Shown here piece after piece: positions 6,306-10,101 of a stretch of 10,101 nucleotides of DNA (positions within the stretch are counted from its first letter, which is position 1; every line of letters starts with the position of its first letter). The notes under the pieces are model-generated. The model saw nothing but the letters and a program-made list of their open reading frames with translations, was not told the DNA's origin and did no database searches. The DNA is taken from positions 1-10,101 of the forward strand of contig JACDGA010000037.1 in assembly GCA_013815505.1 (NCBI GenBank), in the 5' to 3' direction. This stretch comes from Acidimicrobiia bacterium (GTDB taxonomy: Bacteria; Actinomycetota; Acidimicrobiia; Acidimicrobiales; Ilumatobacteraceae). The position numbers were made by a program, and so were the translations under genes.

Positions 6306-7024
6306 GAGGCGAGGTCCTCGCTCCCGAGTGCGATCACCTCCCCGCCGGCGGCTTCGAGCCGGCCACTCGGGCCGGGGAGCAGCACGTCGACGGAGCGGCG
6401 GTGGGGCATTCTCCTGCCCGACGCAGAGATCGTGACCCGCCTTGCGCGCAGGTGGCCGTTGCCTTCGCCGAGGCCGTCCCAGATCGGCGAGGTGGCACGT
6501 AGCTCGATGTCGGCGAGCTCGCTCGGCGCTGCCGAGCGGTGGTCCCCCAGCATCAGCATCACCACGCCTCGGGCGCGCAGGCGCTGGTGCACCTTGCGTG
6601 CCATCGAGGCGCTGACCGACCTCGGGGGTGCCGTGACGACGAGCTCGAAGCCGTCGGCCACGGCGCCCATCACCTCTGCCCAGTTGCGGGCGGGACCCGA
6701 TTCGACGGCGACCAACCGTTCCAGGGGGACACCCATCTCGACTGCGGCATCGAGCCCGAGGGAGGCGACGTCGACCACGGCGAGCCATGCCCCCGCCCGA
6801 GCGGCGCCCGCTGCGACGGCCAGTGCCAGCGACAGCGGGGCGACACCGCCGCAGTGGACGACCTGGCCACGCACGAGTCCGACGGCACCGGGCCGCTCGA
6901 ACAGGTTGCCGAGCACCTCGTCGACGGGCAGCACCCGCTCGCCGGCGAGCGAGGAGGCAGCAACGGCAGCAACCCCAGCACGGGTGTGATCGGCAATCGT
7001 TGCCAGCGAGGACGGAGTCGCCAT
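6302..7024 (-). CDS. imuA': ImuA', RecA/SulA-like mutasome adaptor
   Basis: 240-residue protein matching the actinobacterial ImuA' accessory subunit of the DnaE2/ImuB mutasome by sequence pattern and by its position immediately before imuB. It begins MATPSSLATIADHTRAGVAA and has LPVDEVLGNLFERPGAVGLV, then VRGQVVHCGGVAPLSLALAV, where a RecA protein would carry the Walker A loop. Here the GxxxxGK[ST] pattern is lost (GGVAPLS, no Lys), so ATP hydrolysis is unlikely. A Walker-B-like hydrophobic strand FELVVTAPP and VVMLMLGDH follow. ATG 7024 is preceded by a TAGGAT hexamer whose AGGA could also serve as a Shine-Dalgarno. Its stop overlaps the imuB GTG by 4 bases. Family assignment rests partly on gene order because ImuA' proteins diverge quickly. 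Confidence 0.88.
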   Translation of the reverse strand: MATPSSLATIADHTRAGVAAVAASSLAGERVLPVDEVLGNLFERPGAVGLVRGQVVHCGGVAPLSLALAVAAGAARAGAWLAVVDVASLGLDAAVEMGVPLERLVAVESGPARNWAEVMGAVADGFELVVTAPPRSVSASMARKVHQRLRARGVVMLMLGDHRSAAPSELADIELRATSPIWDGLGEGNGHLRARRVTISASGRRMPHRRSVDVLLPGPSGRLEAAGGEVIALGSEDLAS

Positions 7025-7030
7025 CCCACG

Positions 7031-7059
7031 ATCCTACCGAACACTTGTTCGCTCGTCGA
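7031..7059 (-). promoter_or_regulatory. Putative imuA'-imuB promoter (-35/-10)
   Basis: On the minus strand, TCGACG (7054-7059, 4 of 6 to TTGACA) and TAGGAT (7031-7036) are 17 bp apart, with the LexA box filling the spacer. TAGGAT ends 6 bases before the ATG, the same distance as at dnaE2, so transcription would start at or next to the start codon. Confidence 0.55.
7037..7052 (-). promoter_or_regulatory. LexA-binding SOS box of imuA'-imuB
   Basis: CCGAACACTTGTTCGC has a perfect CGAAC-N4-GTTCG core; only the outermost bases differ from TCGAAC-N4-GTTCGA. It lies 12 bases upstream of the imuA' start codon, and no other gene start is nearby on the opposite strand. Confidence 0.88.
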
Positions 7060-7110
7060 CCTGTTCGCCAGCGACCTGACCGTCCCGACGTCCCGACCGA
7101 CCCGGCCCAC

Positions 7111-7189
7111 CACCGTCTGGGCGGGATTCCTCCCATTTCACCGTCTGGGCGGGATCTCTCGCAACTGCTGGAAGGAATCCCGCCCAGAC
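7111..7189. repeat. REP-like hairpin cluster 1
   Basis: Two direct copies of CACCGTCTGGGCGGGAT (7111-7127 and 7139-7155), spaced 28 bases start to start, are followed by a 21-base loop and the inverted arm ATCCCGCCCAGAC (7177-7189). The second copy and the inverted arm form a perfect 13-bp stem. The loop holds TCTCGCAACTGCTGGAA (7157-7173). The cluster ends 10 bases past the stop of the isomerase-family gene and lies upstream of the imuA' promoter. It may end transcription of the former and insulate the latter. The remaining sequence 7060-7110 shows no other feature. Confidence 0.85.
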
Positions 7190-7199
7190 AGGCGGCGGA

Positions 7200-8024
7200 T
7201 CACTCGACGCCGTCGGCGACGATCTCGTCGACGACGGCCAGGACCGCCGCGTCGCCGGTCCGCTCGACGTCGCTCCCGCCGCGTGTCCAGAGCCAGCGAT
7301 CGAGATCGGCTGCGGACCCCCGCACCCGTGCGGTCGGAGCGATCGAGTCGTCGTCGATCGGCATGCCCGTCGGCTCGTCGAACTCGCGACCTGACTGCGG
7401 GCCGGTGCCGGTCCACCGTCCGAGAAGGACCCGCCACGACCTCGCCGTGTCGCTTGTGACGAACTCGACCACGTGCTCACCAGGGTGAAACGTGGCCCAT
7501 TCCCCGCCCGGGATCCCCCAGAAGATCCGCAGCATCTCGTCGACGCCGTCCGTGGCCAGCCCGGGATCGAACGGCGAGACGTCGACGCCGGCAGTGAGCT
7601 CGGCATCGACGCGGTGGATCAGCGCCTCGTGCGCCTGTCGCCGGAACGTGAACCCGGCGGTGCGATCGGCCGGGTGCCACGACCAGGCCGGAGCGGCGGG
7701 TCCCGCTGCAGAGAGGGCGGCGGCGAGCCGGGCGGTCGTCGCCGCCGACAATGCCTGCAACGCCAATCGTGCTGCAGGGCGTGCTGGCTTGCCCGACTCC
7801 ACGGCCTCGATCTCCGAGTCCTCGAGCACCGGACCCTCGACGATCGCCGACCAGAAGAGCTGCACCTCCGTGAGGTGCCACAGCAGGTCGTCGGCGTTCC
7901 ACTCGGGACACGTCGGCACGACGGCTGCCGGATCGGCGACCGCCAATGCAGCACGGAACCGATCGGACTCGTCTCTGAGGTGATCGAGGTAGCGCGTGCG
8001 GTCCGAGAACGGGAGCTGATCCAT
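7200..8024 (-). CDS. Mycothiol-dependent maleylpyruvate isomerase family protein
   Basis: 274-residue member of the actinobacterial family with a DinB-like metal-binding four-helix bundle. Members use mycothiol as thiol cofactor; the founding enzyme isomerises maleylpyruvate to fumarylpyruvate in gentisate breakdown, but most paralogues are uncharacterised detoxification-type proteins. Visible family hallmarks are VPTCPEWNADDLLWHLTEV near residues 36-54 (His50 a likely metal ligand) and FRRQAHEALIHRVDAEL near 127-143 (His132 or Glu133 and His137, with the usual HRxD pattern). The C-terminal part, including FVTSDTARSWRVLLG and ADLDRWLWTRGG, matches the C-terminal domain often attached. ATG 8024 begins MDQLPFSDRTRYLDHL; no strong ribosome binding site is seen. 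The gene stands alone, with hairpin-rich repeat clusters on both sides. No gentisate-pathway neighbours are present, so a specific substrate cannot be assigned. Confidence 0.87.
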   Translation of the reverse strand: MDQLPFSDRTRYLDHLRDESDRFRAALAVADPAAVVPTCPEWNADDLLWHLTEVQLFWSAIVEGPVLEDSEIEAVESGKPARPAARLALQALSAATTARLAAALSAAGPAAPAWSWHPADRTAGFTFRRQAHEALIHRVDAELTAGVDVSPFDPGLATDGVDEMLRIFWGIPGGEWATFHPGEHVVEFVTSDTARSWRVLLGRWTGTGPQSGREFDEPTGMPIDDDSIAPTARVRGSAADLDRWLWTRGGSDVERTGDAAVLAVVDEIVADGVE

Positions 8025-8053
8025 GGCTGGAGGCGACAGTACGGCGAACCCGC

Positions 8054-8136
8054 CACGGTCTGGGCGGGATTTCTCGCAACTGCTGGAACGGATCCCGCCC
8101 AGACCGTGGAATGGGACGAATCCCGCCCAGACGGTG
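8054..8136. repeat. REP-like hairpin cluster 2
   Basis: CACGGTCTGGGCGGGAT (8054-8070) and ATCCCGCCCAGACCGTG (8092-8108) form a perfect 17-bp stem around a 21-base loop containing TCTCGCAACTGCTGGAA (8072-8088). A further inverted arm, ATCCCGCCCAGACGGTG (8120-8136), follows 28 bases after the previous one. The cluster mirrors cluster 1 outside the isomerase-family gene, while its loop keeps the same orientation as in cluster 1. It lies between the stop of the NifU-like gene and the start of the isomerase-family gene and may act as a terminator. No clear promoter for the isomerase-family gene was found in 8025-8174. Confidence 0.85.
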
Positions 8137-8174
8137 GTGCGGCGGAGTTGGGGTCGGTCCGGGTCGATGTGGGG

Positions 8175-8645
8175 TCAGTTGGCGGCGGCGTACTTGGCGC
8201 GGGCGGCGCGGGCTCGCTCGAGCAGCGGCAACGGCACCCGGGCCGCAGCAGCTGCCAGCGCCGGATCGTCGCTCGCTGCGCCGGCTCCTGCCCCGGCGGC
8301 GGCGTCGCCGCCCGCCGCCTCGTCGGGCACCAGATCCTCGAACGTCGGTGGCTTCATCCCGGGGTGCCAGTAGCGGTAGAGCTCGCGGATGATGTCGCCG
8401 AGACCATCGCTCGAGTAGCCGTTGTGCAGGTCGACCGTGACCATGTTGGCGTAAATGTGCACGCCGCCGACGCGCCCCGTGGCGAACAGCCGCCTGGCGA
8501 TCTCGGCGGACGCCGTGGGCGCCCACGCCTCCTCGGTCGAGGCGAACCGCTCGTGGCCCATGCCCGAGAACGTGCGGTTGGTCTCGAACCGCACCACGCC
8601 AGGATGTGCGCCCGGCTTCTCGGTGACCGCGACCGGCTGTCCCAT
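8175..8645 (-). CDS. NifU/Nfu N-terminal-domain-like protein
   Basis: 156-residue protein. Residues about 15-70 (VVRFETNRTFSGMGHERFAS, then ARRLFATGRVGGVHIYANMV and TVDL) resemble the Nfu/NifU N-terminal scaffold domain, with the FxSxxEA and P-x-ARRLF-x-GV pattern followed by a beta strand. A conserved-looking DIIRELYRYWHPGMKPPTFEDLVPD follows; the rest is an Ala/Gly-rich linker and a short basic helix ending ARAKYAAAN. The protein has no cysteine and lacks the C-terminal CxxC Nfu domain, so it cannot itself carry an Fe-S cluster in the usual way. ATG 8645 is chosen; a TTG three codons upstream is the alternative. Function unknown. It is followed by hairpin cluster 2 and lies 45 bp after the regulator gene's stop, on the same strand. 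Confidence 0.72.
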   Translation of the reverse strand: MGQPVAVTEKPGAHPGVVRFETNRTFSGMGHERFASTEEAWAPTASAEIARRLFATGRVGGVHIYANMVTVDLHNGYSSDGLGDIIRELYRYWHPGMKPPTFEDLVPDEAAGGDAAAGAGAGAASDDPALAAAAARVPLPLLERARAARAKYAAAN

Positions 8646-8690
8646 CGGCGGCAAACCTAGCGGGTGGCCGTCACGGCCGGCACGATCGCG

Positions 8691-10101
8691 TCAGACCGTC
8701 GACGCCGGTTCGCCCATGTTGCGTACGGCCCACGCCGCGATCTCGGCGCGCCCGGAGAGATCGAGCTTGGCGAGGATGTTCGACACGTGCACGGCCGCCG
8801 TCTTCGGCGAGATGTAGAGCCGCTCGGCGAGCTGCCCGTTGGTCAATCCCTCCGACAGCAGCATCGCAACCTCTCGCTCGCGCGGCGTCAGCGAGCCGCC
8901 GGGACCGGCGTCGGCAGCGTTCGCGGCCCGCGACGCGCCGTCGGCACGTGTCGGCGACAATCGTCGCAGGATCTCCTCGGCACGATCACGCCGCACCCCG
9001 GGCCAGCGACCGAGGTCGACCTCGACCACGCGCCTGACGAGATCGAGGGCACGGGCGCGATCACCGATTGCGAGGTACGCCCGCACGAGGGCGATCCTCG
9101 TCGTCGCTCGCGGGATCGCCTCCACCCGCTCGTCGGCCTCGCCGCCGACCAGCGGTTCGAGGAACGCGATCGCGTCACGATGCCGGCCGTCGCCGACGGC
9201 GAGCAAACCCTCGACGTACGACGAGGCGTCCTCGATCTTCACGGCCTCGTCGGCCGATGCCATCGGTGTCACGAACGCCTCGCGGACCCGCTGCGGCTCG
9301 ATGCCGAGCGCGAGCGCCGAATCGACCGCGATGACGACGTCGTTGAAGAACACATTCCATCCACTGTCGATCGCGACGAGCGCATCGAACGCTCGCTCGC
9401 CGAGGACACGGTCTCCACGGAGCGCAGCGAGCTCCAACCACATGATCGGGATGTGGAACGGATCCTCGTTGACGGCGGTGCGAGCGGCGATGACGTCGTC
9501 GGGCAACGAGAACGACCGCAGCACGGCCTCAGCATCGGCGAACCTGCCCTCCTCGATGGCGAGAAACGCCTGGCGAGAACCGGCCCACGTCCACGTCCCC
9601 ACCTGCATCCACGACGACCACGTCTCGGCATGGGCGCGCCGGGCACCTGCGAGGTCGCCGCGTCCCACCGCTGCGTCGCAGTCCCGCATCGCCACCACTG
9701 CGCCGAGCTTGTCGAAGCCGGCGCGGCGCACGAGCAGGCGCAGTTCGTCGAGCAGCTCGCCGCCCTCTCCGGTGTGCGGCGGCAGCAGCGACAGCAGGTT
9801 GCCGAGGCCACGCGCCGTCGCGATGAAGTCGTGTGCAGCGCGTGCTGCGTCGATCGCCGCACGCAGCTCGGTCTCCGCCATCTCCCGGGGCACGATCCAC
9901 GACCGCGCGCTGGCTCGCTCGACCGCCGCACGAGCCGCGATCACGTCGTCGCCGACTTCCCGGGCGTGGGCGATGGCGCGGTCCGCCCAGCGCACGGACT
10001 CGTCGGTGCGATGCGTGAACATGAACAGCTGCGACAGGGACGCCTCGGCGCCGGCGCGCACGTCGAGCGGCTGGCGCTCGTCATCGGCGATGGAGATCAG
10101 T
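8691..10101 (-). CDS. LuxR-type transcriptional regulator, C-terminal part (N-terminus outside window)
   Basis: The frame is open from the right edge to the TGA at 8691, so the start lies beyond the window. The GTG at 10061 is internal: the preceding codons continue in frame as LISIADDERQPLD. 469 residues are visible. The C-terminal 65 form a LuxR/GerE helix-turn-helix: LTPREREVAMLLSEGLTNGQ, then LAERLYISPKTAAVHVSNIL and AKLDLSGRAEIAAWAV, with the recognition helix in SPKTAAVHVSNI. The rest is a long Ala/Asp/Arg-rich helical region resembling the TPR-like middle of large ATP-binding LuxR (LAL/MalT-type) regulators; whether an AAA ATPase or adenylate cyclase-like domain precedes it cannot be seen. 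Targets unknown. The NifU-like gene follows on the same strand. Confidence 0.85.
   Translation of the reverse strand, partial: LISIADDERQPLDVRAGAEASLSQLFMFTHRTDESVRWADRAIAHAREVGDDVIAARAAVERASARSWIVPREMAETELRAAIDAARAAHDFIATARGLGNLLSLLPPHTGEGGELLDELRLLVRRAGFDKLGAVVAMRDCDAAVGRGDLAGARRAHAETWSSWMQVGTWTWAGSRQAFLAIEEGRFADAEAVLRSFSLPDDVIAARTAVNEDPFHIPIMWLELAALRGDRVLGERAFDALVAIDSGWNVFFNDVVIAVDSALALGIEPQRVREAFVTPMASADEAVKIEDASSYVEGLLAVGDGRHRDAIAFLEPLVGGEADERVEAIPRATTRIALVRAYLAIGDRARALDLVRRVVEVDLGRWPGVRRDRAEEILRRLSPTRADGASRAANAADAGPGGSLTPREREVAMLLSEGLTNGQLAERLYISPKTAAVHVSNILAKLDLSGRAEIAAWAVRNMGEPASTV

Noticed and set aside
6306..7136. Upstream in-frame extension of imuB across imuA' to 7136
   Set aside because: The extension runs opposite no evidence of its own and in a different frame from imuA', which is clearly coding; the conserved ImuB N-terminus starts at GTG 6305 with a 4-bp overlap.
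7111..8136. Transposon with the REP clusters as terminal inverted repeats
   Set aside because: No transposase lies between them, each cluster is itself a complete hairpin, and each sits just 3' of a gene as REP elements usually do.
8661..8680. GGCCGTCACGGCC palindrome between the regulator and the NifU-like gene
   Set aside because: Too short a stem with a one-base centre in very GC-rich sequence; not strong enough to call a terminator or operator.

Overview
This 10.1 kb window comes from a high-GC actinobacterium. An Acidimicrobiia-like lineage is possible, but that is inference. The evidence is the very high GC content, GTG starts, LexA boxes of the CGAAC-N4-GTTCG type, a mycothiol-dependent maleylpyruvate isomerase-family gene and an actinobacterial ImuA'/ImuB/DnaE2 mutasome. 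No rRNA, tRNA, CRISPR array, phage gene or transposase was seen.

Left part (1-2209, minus): dnaE2, the error-prone C-family DNA polymerase of SOS mutagenesis, whose C-terminal third lies beyond the left edge. Its start is preceded by a LexA box set between putative -35 and -10 elements. Divergent from it on the plus strand are a RimJ/RimL-type GNAT acetyltransferase (2305-2928) and an overlapping fructosamine-kinase-family gene (2910-3776). A hairpin (3784-3839) separates them from the converging operon to the right.

Centre (3895-7024, minus): imuA', imuB and a Nudix hydrolase, read in that order. imuA' and imuB overlap by 4 bp, and the Nudix gene follows closely after a short palindrome. 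A second LexA box sits just upstream of imuA'. imuA', imuB and dnaE2 together make the damage-inducible translesion mutasome: DnaE2 is the polymerase, ImuB the clamp-binding hub and ImuA' the adaptor. Here the polymerase gene is separated from imuA'B by the Nudix gene and the two plus-strand genes.

Right part (7111-10101, minus): a mycothiol-dependent maleylpyruvate isomerase-family protein, bracketed by two hairpin-rich REP-like clusters in mirrored arrangement; a small protein with a NifU/Nfu N-terminal-like domain; and the C-terminal part of a LuxR-type regulator that runs off the right edge.

The most unusual features are perfect in-frame tandem duplications inside two partner genes: 2 x 84 bp in dnaE2 and 2 x 66 bp in imuB. 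They lie at different sites and have unrelated sequences. The 66-bp unit is free of stop codons in all six frames, as expected of an element tolerated inside coding DNA. Also notable are the matched LexA-controlled promoters, both of which predict leaderless mRNAs, and the paired REP-like clusters whose loop orientation is flipped relative to their outer arm.
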